From NCBI GenBank assembly GCA_036839975.1, contig DAISVU010000032.1, positions 1 to 7,821 of the forward strand: a DNA stretch of 7,821 nt, in the 5' to 3' direction. The notes under the pieces are model-generated. The model was given only the letters and a program-made list of their open reading frames with translations. It was not told the DNA's origin and ran no database searches. The DNA is from RGIG7111 sp036839975. GTDB taxonomy: Bacteria; Bacillota; Clostridia; Peptostreptococcales; Anaerovoracaceae. This document shows, one piece after another, positions 1 to 6,926 of this stretch (position 1 is its first letter; the number at the start of each line of letters is the position of its first letter). The translations under genes and the position numbers were made by a program.

Positions 1-158
1 CCGTCATCAAGGTCTTTTTGTATCTCCTTGACTTTTTCACGCAGGGATTTATCCTCTCGCTTTCCCTTAGGGATCTTATCCGTAGGAACTGATTTCCATG
101 CGTACACAAATTGCGGATTTCCAAAAGTATAGGCCGTAATAGGTATTTCCCCGTTCAT
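1..158 (-). pseudogene. int: Tn916-family tyrosine integrase, N-terminal part, 5'-truncated and cut by window edge
   Basis: This frame reads off the left edge of the window. From residue 9 of the open frame it closely follows the N-terminal arm-binding domain of Tn916 Int, as I remember that protein. It contains FGNPQFVYAWK, then VPTDKIPKGKR, then SLREKVKEIQKDLDDG, matching Tn916 Int residues of about 32-74. In the family this small beta-sheet-plus-helix domain binds the DR2 arm sites inside the element, and the catalytic domain follows. The first ~30 residues expected of Int are missing. In their place the frame enters the neighbouring orf8-like gene and hits a stop just upstream. The first in-frame ATG (158) would give eight foreign residues (MNGEIPIT) before the Int-like part. 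Whether the catalytic Arg/His/Tyr residues survive lies outside the window. The family assignment is fairly secure; loss of function is inferred. Confidence 0.75.
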
Positions 159-330
159 CACAGAGCTTTCTCATAGAAAGGTGTGCGATATAGCCTGAGT
201 AATGTTGCACGACAATATTCATTGCCTGCGGCTCTCCCTTGGTTGCGGCTATGATTACCGGATAAGGTAAAGGATAGTGTTTTTGATCCAAACAAAAACG
301 CCCCATCGGAATAAATCCAATGGGACGCAT
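76..330 (-). pseudogene. Tn916 Orf8-like small helix-turn-helix protein, 3'-truncated
   Basis: The segment PYPVIIAATKGEPQAMN followed by HYSGYIAHLS and DERGNTYYG is typical of the short (about 70-90 aa) helix-turn-helix proteins encoded just before xis and int in Tn916-type elements. Family members continue with a conserved VDE-type stretch and an ETKLI-like helix. Here the match stops after GNTYYG, and the rest (LYFWKSAI and onward to the stop at 76-78) is the integrase DNA read in another frame. The gene is therefore broken at about 125-140. The start is uncertain: ATG at 330 and ATG at 306 both lie in or beside the terminator hairpin, and neither has a well-spaced Shine-Dalgarno sequence. 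In the family the protein is linked to regulation of element excision, but its exact role is not well defined. It follows the transport operon on the same strand. Confidence 0.65.
293..324 (-). terminator. Intrinsic terminator downstream of the transport operon
   Basis: Read on the - strand, CCCATTGGA pairs with TCCGATGGG around a 5-nt TTTAT loop. This gives a 9-bp stem with one G-U pair, followed by GCGTTTTTGTTT. The stem and T-run have the right order for Rho-independent termination of leftward transcription, about 160 bp past the last operon gene. The hairpin overlaps the possible start codons of the orf8-like gene, so it could also limit read-through into the recombination genes. The + strand reading lacks a T-run. 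Confidence 0.7.
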
Positions 331-485
331 GACAGTACAGATATGTCCTCAAGACAAGAAGACATACGAATATTATATGGTTAGATACTACGTTTGATTT
401 TTGAACAGCGCACAGGCGGCAGAGGTGGAACTATGATTTTTATATGCCATAACTATTTTGATTTTTCTTTTGTGACTTTTCATTA
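331..485. other. Intergenic spacer between last operon gene and terminator
   Basis: No gene is seen in these 155 bases. On the - strand a TATAAT sits at 377-372 and could be a -10 box for the orf8/int remnant, but no convincing -35 lies at the right distance. A weak hairpin with two G-U pairs (AGTTATG with CATAGTT) lies soon after the operon's last stop and has no T-run. The spacer is AT-rich and otherwise featureless. Confidence 0.4.
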
Positions 486-2222
486 TCAAAATCTCCACTC
501 ACAATTATTTTGCTGAAGGTGATATATTTTTGAAAATAGTCCATTATAGGCAAGCAATTCTTTACTTTTTCCTTCCTCTATCACTTTCCCCTGATCCAAT
601 ACTACAATATGGTCTGCATCAAGAATGGTACGCAGTCTATGAGCTATAACTAAAACAGTTTTCCCGACTACAAGTTGATTGATTGCTTGTTGAACAAACA
701 CCTCGTTCTCCGGATCAAGCGAGGCTGTTGCTTCATCAAGTATTACAATAGGCGCATCTTTAAGTAAGGCTCTGGCTATTGAAATACGCTGCCTTTCTCC
801 ACCTGAAAGTGTCGCTCCGTTTTCACCAAGCATGGTTCTATAACCATCCGGCAGTTTTTCTATAAACTCGTCACAGCAAGCTGCTTTTGCGGCGGATTTA
901 ATCTCTTCCTCGCCGGCATTCGGTTTTCCGATGCGTATATTATTTTCTATCGTGTCATTGAAGAGAATAACATCCTGAAATACGAATGAAAAATGCTGCA
1001 TTAAGTATTCAGGATCAAGCTCTTTTACATTTACACCTCCGACATTCACTGTTCCGCTGTCTGTATCCCAAAATCTTGCAGCCAACTTTGAAATGGTACT
1101 TTTGCCGCTGCCCGAAGGCCCTACGAGTGCTGTTATTTGTCCGGTTTTTGCTGTAAAACTTACTCCATCAAGCACGGTTTCCTCACCGTAGGCAAAATTA
1201 ACATGATCAAAAGATATATCTGTATTTTTTATTGGTGTGTTTGTTTCTCCGGTCATCGCTTCACTCTCCATCAAAGCACGAAGCCGCTTAGTAGAAACCC
1301 GTAAATACAGTATATCCGGCAATAGTGTTAACACTGTAAGAATAGGACCGTAAATTCTGCTTGCAATTAGTAAAAACATCAACATAACGAGAAAATCGAT
1401 CCGTCCTGATGTCAACAGGTGTACACCTACAAAAGCTGTAACGCCGATACCCGATCTAAGAAGCATTGATGACAATGCCATAATCGAACCGGAAACAAGT
1501 TCTATGCGAATTGCCACTGACCGTAATTCTGTAAAAGCATCATCAAGCTTTTTATATTTTTCTCCCCCAAGATTGCAGGAACGTATCACTTTAATACCGT
1601 CGAGATATTCCTGCGACTGTTTTTCTACTGTAAGCTTTGTGGAAATATGTTTTGAAAATAACCGATTTTGTAACTTGCGGCTCATCCAAAAGATGAGTGC
1701 TGCAAGAGGAAGCATAGCAAATATAGATAATGCCATTCGCCAATCAAAGAAAGCAAGACCTATCAAAACAAATGCTGATGATGATACATTCGCAAGAAGC
1801 TGGGGCACAATATTAGAAGTCGCTGTTTCGATATTTGTGCAATCCGTCATAATATTGGAGGATAATTCACTCAAATCTTTTGCATTGAAAAAACTCATCG
1901 GTAATTTTCGCATTTGTTCTGCTACGCGAAGCCTCGTTGCCTCGGATTGATTATAGGAAGACATATAGGTTTTCATATAATCGTGTTTTGAAAATAAGAA
2001 AACTGCGATAAAGGCTATTATACCGATCCCAAATAATATCCAAATTTTATTCCATGAAACGTCTTCTCCTGTTAGAGGTTTCAGAACTTCTATGAAAAGT
2101 TGGATTGTAATCATGAAAGGAAGCATCAGTGAAAGACTTGTAAAGAAGCAGGCTATTGTTGCATTTCGCAGTCCTTTTTCCGCACTTTTATCTAATAACA
2201 AAGAATTTCTAAACATTTTCAT
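486..2222 (-). CDS. ABC half-transporter (permease plus ATPase, exporter fold), second of a pair
   Basis: This 578-aa protein has the usual length for a half-transporter with a type IV (exporter-fold) membrane domain and a C-terminal ATPase. About six membrane helices lie in residues 20-300. The ATPase has Walker A GPSGSGKST (368-376), a Q-loop FQD (Q416), signature LSGGE (472-476), Walker B IVILDE (D496, E497) and switch His528, all intact. I chose the ATG at 2222 because it overlaps the upstream stop as ATGA and has AAAGGAG about 11 nt upstream; a start at 2252 would lie well inside the upstream gene. It most likely pairs with the preceding gene as a heterodimer. The nearest functional analogy is YbtP/YbtQ and IrtA/IrtB, exporter-fold pairs that import iron-siderophores, but drug or peptide export cannot be excluded from sequence. 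It is the last gene of the operon. Confidence 0.93.
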   Translation of the reverse strand: MKMFRNSLLLDKSAEKGLRNATIACFFTSLSLMLPFMITIQLFIEVLKPLTGEDVSWNKIWILFGIGIIAFIAVFLFSKHDYMKTYMSSYNQSEATRLRVAEQMRKLPMSFFNAKDLSELSSNIMTDCTNIETATSNIVPQLLANVSSSAFVLIGLAFFDWRMALSIFAMLPLAALIFWMSRKLQNRLFSKHISTKLTVEKQSQEYLDGIKVIRSCNLGGEKYKKLDDAFTELRSVAIRIELVSGSIMALSSMLLRSGIGVTAFVGVHLLTSGRIDFLVMLMFLLIASRIYGPILTVLTLLPDILYLRVSTKRLRALMESEAMTGETNTPIKNTDISFDHVNFAYGEETVLDGVSFTAKTGQITALVGPSGSGKSTISKLAARFWDTDSGTVNVGGVNVKELDPEYLMQHFSFVFQDVILFNDTIENNIRIGKPNAGEEEIKSAAKAACCDEFIEKLPDGYRTMLGENGATLSGGERQRISIARALLKDAPIVILDEATASLDPENEVFVQQAINQLVVGKTVLVIAHRLRTILDADHIVVLDQGKVIEEGKSKELLAYNGLFSKIYHLQQNNCEWRF

Positions 2223-4018
2223 GAAATAACCGTCTCCTTTCCAATGCCCCATTCAAGGGATTGTGTGTATCTCGTCCACATATCTGAATACACCCCATTT
2301 GTCTGCAAAAGAGCCGAATGCGTTCCGCTTTCAACAAGCTTGCCCTTATTCATCACCAAAATGTTATTCGCATCCTTTATGGTTCCAAGTCTATGGGCTA
2401 TAATAATAACGGTTCTACCCTCCATGAGTCTGCGTAAAGCCATCTGTATGAGTCTTTCGTTTTCAGGATCCGCAAAAGCTGTAGCCTCATCCAAAACTAA
2501 AACAGGTGTATTTCGAATAATCGCACGAGCAATAGATATACGCTGAGCCTCACCTCCGGATAAATGAATTCCTTCTTCTCCGAGTACCGTGTCGTATCCA
2601 TTCGGAAGATTCGTAATAAACTCATCGCAGCAGGCTGCTTTTGCCGCTGCTATAACCTCTTCATTCGATGCTTCAGGGAAACCTATTTTGATATTATCCC
2701 GAATTCTTTGATTAAAGAGATATACATCCTGAAAAACAAAGCTGACTTGACGCATCAAGTCCTGTTCTGTCATTTCGCGTATATCCACATTTCCTATACA
2801 TATCCTGCCCTTTGATACATCCCAAAACCGGGGGATCAAGTGAGCTATAGTGCTTTTGCCGCCTCCGGAAGTCCCGACAATAGCTGTAACTTCTCCGGCT
2901 CGTGCAGTAAAACTTACATCAGATAAAGCAAGATTGTCATCCCCGCTATATGAAAACGACACGTTTTGAAATGATACTGTTCCATCATCGGGTATTTTCC
3001 CTTGCTTTGTCTCGGCTAACTCCGGCAATGCCATTATCGCATCAAAACTTTCGACACCACCGGAAACTCTCATGCTGGAAGAAGACACATATAAAAATTT
3101 ATGAAGCACCGAAGCTATAGCGGGTGCAAGCAATAAGTAAAAAATGAAATTCAGTAAAAAGTCATTATAGTCTTTTGTTACTTTGCCGATTAAAATTCCC
3201 ACAGGAATAAGAAAAAGATAAATATTGTTAATAAGCGCCATAAATGAGGCGGTTGAGTTTTTCCATTTTAGTGTGTAGGTCAGCATAAATTTTGTATATG
3301 CCGTAATCGCGCACCGCAATTGTCTAAAAGAATGTACTGTTTGCCCAAAAGCCTTAAGCACCGGCATTCCTCTTACATATTCTACTGTAGCCTCTGTCAT
3401 ATCCGCTGTGTTTTTTTGCAGTTTTGACATGAGTTCGGAATTTGAAGAACCCATAGAAATCATCTGAATACCGAAAGCTGCCACAACTGCAACAAACGCG
3501 GCAAGGCCGAAGCGCCAATCAAATACGAACAGAACTGCGAGCAGAACCAACGGTGCAACAAAAGCAGCCACCATATCCGGATATGTATGGGCTATGAAGT
3601 TTTCCATTTGTTCAATATCCTGATTTAATACTTTGCGAAATCGTCCGCTTCCAATATTAAAATGAAAAGCGAGCGGAATCTTTGCAATATGTTCCGTTAA
3701 TATAGTTTTGAGTTTGTATTGCGTCCCGAACGCAGCAAGATGTGCACATATCGAAGAACTGAAAAATAAAATCACATCAGATGCAATACCTATAACCGCA
3801 ATAATTCCGTATCCTAAAACTGATTCAATATTCAGCTTCTTAAATTCGGGATAGACAGAAAGTACATCACGAATGATATAATAAACGGCAACATAAGGAA
3901 CAAAAGAAGCGATTGCGGCCAGAGCCGCAAGAACGCCGCTGACCGCAAGAAGCCGTTTGTGATCTGTCGCCAGTTCAAAAAAGCGCGACATACCGTTTTT
4001 TGCCTTCTTTTCTTTCAT
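2219..4018 (-). CDS. ABC half-transporter (permease plus ATPase, exporter fold), first of a pair
   Basis: This 599-aa protein has about six membrane helices in residues 22-310, then an ATPase with Walker A GTSGGGKST (382-390), Q-loop FQD (Q430), signature LSGGE (486-490), Walker B VLVLDE (D510, E511) and switch His542. The D-loop reads AFADPENE, where most exporters have a SLD-type sequence; I associate this variant with the siderophore-type YbtPQ/IrtAB relatives. With the next gene also canonical at every site, the expected heterodimer would have two competent ATP sites rather than one degenerate site. The ATG at 4018 shares one base with the stop of the preceding gene (TGATG) and has AAGGAG at good spacing; a GTG at 4021 is the alternative. 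The close coupling to an ECF S component suggests a shared substrate (inference). The substrate and direction of transport are not shown by the sequence. Confidence 0.93.
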   Translation of the reverse strand: MKEKKAKNGMSRFFELATDHKRLLAVSGVLAALAAIASFVPYVAVYYIIRDVLSVYPEFKKLNIESVLGYGIIAVIGIASDVILFFSSSICAHLAAFGTQYKLKTILTEHIAKIPLAFHFNIGSGRFRKVLNQDIEQMENFIAHTYPDMVAAFVAPLVLLAVLFVFDWRFGLAAFVAVVAAFGIQMISMGSSNSELMSKLQKNTADMTEATVEYVRGMPVLKAFGQTVHSFRQLRCAITAYTKFMLTYTLKWKNSTASFMALINNIYLFLIPVGILIGKVTKDYNDFLLNFIFYLLLAPAIASVLHKFLYVSSSSMRVSGGVESFDAIMALPELAETKQGKIPDDGTVSFQNVSFSYSGDDNLALSDVSFTARAGEVTAIVGTSGGGKSTIAHLIPRFWDVSKGRICIGNVDIREMTEQDLMRQVSFVFQDVYLFNQRIRDNIKIGFPEASNEEVIAAAKAACCDEFITNLPNGYDTVLGEEGIHLSGGEAQRISIARAIIRNTPVLVLDEATAFADPENERLIQMALRRLMEGRTVIIIAHRLGTIKDANNILVMNKGKLVESGTHSALLQTNGVYSDMWTRYTQSLEWGIGKETVIS

Positions 4019-4641
4019 CACTTCGTCTCCTTGAGTAATCCCGCTTTCACAAGATGTTTTTTGAAAACAGCACGGGCCAGTACCGTCCCCAATACAGCCG
4101 TGACAATTGTAGTAGCCAAAGCTAAAGCAAGATACGGACCACTGATAAATTCAACTAAGCGAGACATAAATTCCCTGTTGATACTATTCCCCTCGGCAAC
4201 TTTAAGATAATAATCTTTCATGACAAGAAACGGGATATAAGAGCCAATGGCCGTCCCAAGCATTAAAACACAATAACCGATGACCTCGCATGTATAGCTC
4301 TTATAACGGCCGCTTCTTGCGATCAATTCCGCAATAACAGAACCTGTAATTACCGCTGCAAGTATTGGCCAACCGCTGCCCATAACGAACATGACCAGCC
4401 CGAACAAAACTCCGAACAATATAATTGTACCGGTTTTAGGCGCTTTTGCCCGAAGCAGCATATATACAGAGGCTGCAACGAAGGAACCTAATGCAACACC
4501 AAACGGTAAGGTATAAATGGTCATACTCATCACCATAATGCATGCCATAAAAAGCACAATAAATATAACGGTAAAAATGCCGAGATTGATAAAATCACGG
4601 CCGCCCGGTTTAGTACCGGAAGTAGTTTTGTTTTGATTCAT
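4018..4641 (-). CDS. ECF transporter S component, MptD / Trep_Strep family
   Basis: A strongly hydrophobic 207-aa protein with five to six predicted membrane helices (about 18-40, 43-63, 70-88, 90-108, 118-140, 167-190). It has a short polar N-terminus and a basic C-terminal motif, FKKHLVKAGLL (193-203). Size, hydrophobicity and that basic tail match the Trep_Strep family, often annotated as a putative MptD-type ECF substrate-binding (S) component. S components bind the substrate in the membrane and dock on EcfT. The start is well supported: ATG at 4641 preceded by a perfect AGGAGG (4649-4654) at 7-nt spacing. It lies between the ECF ATPase gene and the exporter-fold pair, which supports a dedicated (Group I) ECF importer. 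The ligand is unknown; the family has been linked only by inference to various substrates. Confidence 0.82.
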   Translation of the reverse strand: MNQNKTTSGTKPGGRDFINLGIFTVIFIVLFMACIMVMSMTIYTLPFGVALGSFVAASVYMLLRAKAPKTGTIILFGVLFGLVMFVMGSGWPILAAVITGSVIAELIARSGRYKSYTCEVIGYCVLMLGTAIGSYIPFLVMKDYYLKVAEGNSINREFMSRLVEFISGPYLALALATTIVTAVLGTVLARAVFKKHLVKAGLLKETK

Positions 4642-4671
4642 TTGAAATCCTCCTCACTTTTTGTTTTAAAT

Positions 4672-6060
4672 TTATCTTGATAAGGATATGATTCGCGTAC
4701 AGGCAAGATTCAGAAATTCATTATCATGAGAGATCACAATAATAGTTTTTTTCTTTGAAAGTTCCTTTAACATATTTGCCACGCGATTCATATTCTCGAA
4801 ATCAAGCCCACTTGTCGGCTCGTCAAAAAAGAGTATTTGTGCAGGAGATAAAGCCGCAAGAGCTATACATAAACGTTGCTTTTGCCCGCCGGATAAGGAG
4901 AGTGGATGTCTATCCCGGACACTTGTAAGTTCCAGAGATGATAAAATCCTTTGCACATCTTCCGACTTTGGCATTTCACCGGAAGCGGTAAGTGCCGTTT
5001 CTCCAATTACGCTATCGCTGAAGAGCTGATAATTAGGATCCTGCATTACAAGAAAAGCAAATTGTTTTCTCATACGAATATCCATCAGTTGCCCCGAAAA
5101 ATAAATATCTCCCGTTTTTTCTTTCATAAGTCCGCAGACCGTTCGCGCCAATGTCGTTTTCCCAATACCGTTTTCCCCGATTATTCCAACAATATCTCCG
5201 TGATCTGCCGAAATGTTGATGTTTTCCAACACAGTCTTTTTCCCTCGTTTAACCGAAAGATTTCTTATCTCCAATGCGGGGATTTTAACGGGACAGCTTG
5301 CAGGAGAAACTGAAATTTCAATATCCCATAGCGTGCGAAGTCCCATACGATTAAGAGATTCCACAGGTATGGCCGCAAGCTGATCCATATCATAATGTCC
5401 GGTCAGTCTGCCTTCATGAATCAATGCTATTTGATCCGCAACATCACGAAGATAATAAAGCCGATGTTCGGAAATCAGTAAAGTCTTTCCGCTGTTTTTT
5501 AACTGCAAAAGAAGATTTCGAAGTCTTAAGGTTGCGATCCTGTCCAGATTTGCGGATGGCTCGTCCAAAACATATATTTCGGGAGATAAAGCATAGATGC
5601 TTCCAAATGCAATTTGCTGTTTCTCTCCGCCTGAAAGTGCAAAAATATTTCTTCCGCACAAACTCTCTAAATTAAGATTATTTATTGTCTGTTCATAGCG
5701 ATAGTGCATTTCTTCATATGAAATCCCACAATTTTCCATGCCGAAAACAATTTCACTATCCGTATCTGTGTTGAAAAACTGTGTTCTTGGATTCTGAAAT
5801 ACGGAACCGACTTGTGTGGCTAATTCATGCGGTTCTCGTCCGGAAATATCTTCTCCGTCTATTTTTACAGTTCCGGAAAGTTCACCCGGATAAAACCCCG
5901 GAATTAATCCGTTTATAAGCCTTGTGATAGTTGTTTTTCCGCATCCTGAACTGCCCGAAAGCACAACACATTTGCCTTTATCTACTTTAAGAGAAATATT
6001 CTGCAATGCTTCCGTTTTCATTTCTGCATAGCGGAAACTGACCTGCTCCAACTCGATCAA
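4672..6060 (-). CDS. ECF transporter ATPase with two fused ATP-binding domains (EcfA-EcfA' type)
   Basis: A 462-aa soluble protein with two complete ABC ATPase domains in one chain. Domain 1 has Walker A GSSGCGKTT (36-44), Q89, LSGGE (142-146), Walker B YVLDE (D166, E167) and His199. Domain 2 has GENGIGKTT (295-303), Q340, LSGGQ (389-393), FFDE (D413, E414) and His445. No membrane segments are present, so it must work with separate membrane proteins; the EcfT gene just upstream and the S component just downstream supply them. I place the start at TTG 6060, which gives the expected beginning MIELEQVSFRY and sits 7 nt after GGAGG. An ATG at 6117 would add 19 residues translated from inside the EcfT gene that match nothing in the family. 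The start is only 4 nt past the EcfT stop, so translation is probably coupled. A 30-nt gap follows before the S gene. Confidence 0.9.
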   Translation of the reverse strand: MIELEQVSFRYAEMKTEALQNISLKVDKGKCVVLSGSSGCGKTTITRLINGLIPGFYPGELSGTVKIDGEDISGREPHELATQVGSVFQNPRTQFFNTDTDSEIVFGMENCGISYEEMHYRYEQTINNLNLESLCGRNIFALSGGEKQQIAFGSIYALSPEIYVLDEPSANLDRIATLRLRNLLLQLKNSGKTLLISEHRLYYLRDVADQIALIHEGRLTGHYDMDQLAAIPVESLNRMGLRTLWDIEISVSPASCPVKIPALEIRNLSVKRGKKTVLENINISADHGDIVGIIGENGIGKTTLARTVCGLMKEKTGDIYFSGQLMDIRMRKQFAFLVMQDPNYQLFSDSVIGETALTASGEMPKSEDVQRILSSLELTSVRDRHPLSLSGGQKQRLCIALAALSPAQILFFDEPTSGLDFENMNRVANMLKELSKKKTIIVISHDNEFLNLACTRIISLSR

Positions 6061-6064
6061 TTCA

Positions 6065-6072
6065 TCACCTCC
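6065..6072 (-). promoter_or_regulatory. Ribosome binding site that fixes the TTG start of the double ATPase
   Basis: GGAGGTGA on the - strand, complementary to the 16S rRNA 3' end, lies 7 nt from TTG 6060 and includes the TGA stop codon of EcfT. This site decides between the TTG start and the longer ATG-initiated frame from 6117, and it points to coupled stop-start translation. Confidence 0.75.
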
Positions 6073-6760
6073 CGACAATTGTCCGCAACGGCAGAATAGA
6101 AACAAGCAGAGCTGCAAATATAAAAGTCAAAAATGTGTCTTTGAATGTTATGTTAAGTTTTGTGAATGCTGTTCTGGGTGCGGGATTGTCCAATCCTCGA
6201 GTGATCGATGCTGCCGAGAGCTCTTCTGCAATGGTAGATGCCCGAACTAAAAGCGGTGTAATAAAGCCTTCAAATACAAGCGCCGGTCGTAGCCTCAGAT
6301 TTCGCAAAGAAAATCCTATTCCGCGAAGTGACATGGCATCTCGCACGTGAGAAATTTCTTCTTTTGCAGTAGGGAAAAAACGCATGGCAACTGCGAAAGT
6401 AATGACAAAGGCACGAGGAATCTTCATTGCATAAAGACCTGTTACCATTTCACTGACCGCTGTTGTTTTCAAAAATGTTTGTCCATAGAGCATGATTGGC
6501 ATGCACATTCTTATACATAAAACAATCATTAAAATCATGCTGCTCAAAGTTGCCGGTATATAATTTGAAAAAATAATAAATAAAAGCAATAAAATGTAAG
6601 CAGCAGTGAATTTTATTGTCTTTTTTCTTTGTCCGAGAAGAAAAGAAAGTAAACATACAATGATAAAGACAATACTCCCATATATAATATCCTTTGCGGA
6701 AAACGCCACTACACTGATAAGTATCAACAAAAAGAATTTACAGCGCACATCAAGTTTCAA
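6065..6760 (-). CDS. ECF transporter transmembrane component T
   Basis: A 231-aa membrane protein with hydrophobic segments at about 8-22, 26-43, 52-67, 69-92, 115-130 and 205-227. Between the last two lies a long polar coupling region that contains SLRGIG and the two short Arg motifs of EcfT proteins, VRAS (172-175) and ITRGLDNP (186-193). In the family these motifs insert into grooves of the two ATPase domains and carry the ATP-driven movement to the S component. The start is TTG at 6760: the frame has no ATG nearby upstream, and GGGAG sits 9 nt before it (6770-6774). It is the first gene of the operon, reading away from the divergent regulator, with about 64 nt between the proposed transcription start and the TTG. 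Confidence 0.88.
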   Translation of the reverse strand: MKLDVRCKFFLLILISVVAFSAKDIIYGSIVFIIVCLLSFLLGQRKKTIKFTAAYILLLLFIIFSNYIPATLSSMILMIVLCIRMCMPIMLYGQTFLKTTAVSEMVTGLYAMKIPRAFVITFAVAMRFFPTAKEEISHVRDAMSLRGIGFSLRNLRLRPALVFEGFITPLLVRASTIAEELSAASITRGLDNPAPRTAFTKLNITFKDTFLTFIFAALLVSILPLRTIVGR

Positions 6761-6769
6761 ATCTGTTAT

Positions 6770-6774
6770 CTCCC
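6770..6774 (-). promoter_or_regulatory. Ribosome binding site for EcfT TTG start
   Basis: GGGAG on the - strand, 9 nt upstream of TTG 6760. It supports a TTG start for the first operon gene, since no in-frame ATG exists close by. Confidence 0.55.
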
Positions 6775-6809
6775 TTGAAATATTAGCCTGTTTGTGCTAA
6801 AATCGCATT

Positions 6810-6827
6810 AGTTGGCTATATCTAACT
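6810..6827. promoter_or_regulatory. Imperfect dyad, candidate regulator binding site
   Basis: AGTTGGCTATATCTAACT is an 18-bp dyad matching at 7 of 9 pairs. It covers the likely -35 zone of the rightward promoter and the initial transcribed zone of the leftward promoter. That position would let a single protein affect both directions. That the protein is the divergent AraC-family product is inference; AraC-type sites are often direct repeats instead. Confidence 0.35.
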
Positions 6828-6838
6828 GAAAGTATAAT
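6812..6838 (+). promoter_or_regulatory. Candidate promoter of the AraC-family gene
   Basis: A perfect TATAAT -10 box (6833-6838) is preceded by TTGGCT (6812-6817) at a short 15-bp spacing. The -10 is strong, but the -35 and spacing are poor, which would fit a regulated promoter. Transcription would begin near 6845 and leave a leader of about 80 nt. Confidence 0.4.
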
Positions 6839-6860
6839 ATATCCTCATTCGTTTGAGCAA
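6831..6860 (-). promoter_or_regulatory. Candidate promoter of the transport operon
   Basis: On the - strand, TTGCTC (6860-6855) and TATACT (6836-6831) are separated by 18 bp. The -10 overlaps the -10 of the opposite promoter by four bases, so the two promoters would compete for RNA polymerase. The weak -35 is what an activator-dependent promoter often shows (inference). Confidence 0.38.
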
Positions 6861-6926
6861 TAGATTGAATGTGTATATGTCTTTTCTCAAAAGAAAAATG
6901 TCTGATAGAAAAAGTGGTGATATGTA

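Larger units (their letters stand above)
1..330 (-). mobile_element. Damaged recombination module of a Tn916-family integrative element
   Basis: The normal Tn916 order is an orf7 sigma-like gene, orf8, xis, int, and then the element end. Here an orf8-like fragment passes directly into an int fragment in the same orientation. No room is left for xis, the orf8 3' end or the int 5' end. This is what one deletion inside the module would leave. The element end and attachment site would lie left of the window. No terminal repeats or target duplication can be seen. The rest of the window is plausibly cargo of the same element (inference). Confidence 0.6.

Noticed and set aside
1..158. AYTFGNP motif resembling a class 3 lipase
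   Set aside because: The following residues (QFVYAWK, VPTDKIPKGKR, SLREK) fit the Tn916 integrase N-terminus far better and no lipase context is present.
158..352. 64-aa frame on the - strand
   Set aside because: It is an out-of-frame reading of the orf8-like fragment and the terminator, with no family resemblance or ribosome binding site.
1504..1950. 148-aa frame on the + strand
   Set aside because: It lies antisense within the membrane domain of the second half-transporter, has no recognisable motif, and is best explained as a shadow.
2223..2252. Longer start (ATG 2252) for the second half-transporter
   Set aside because: It would add ten residues (MGHWKGDGYF) encoded by the upstream gene's end; the ATG at 2222 has ATGA coupling and a ribosome binding site.
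4951..5675. Several + strand frames opposite the double ATPase
   Set aside because: They are antisense to conserved ATPase motifs and their translations have no domain-like pattern.
6061..6117. Longer ATG start (6117) for the double ATPase
   Set aside because: The extra 19 residues are EcfT coding sequence in another frame; TTG 6060 has an excellent ribosome binding site and gives the normal family N-terminus.
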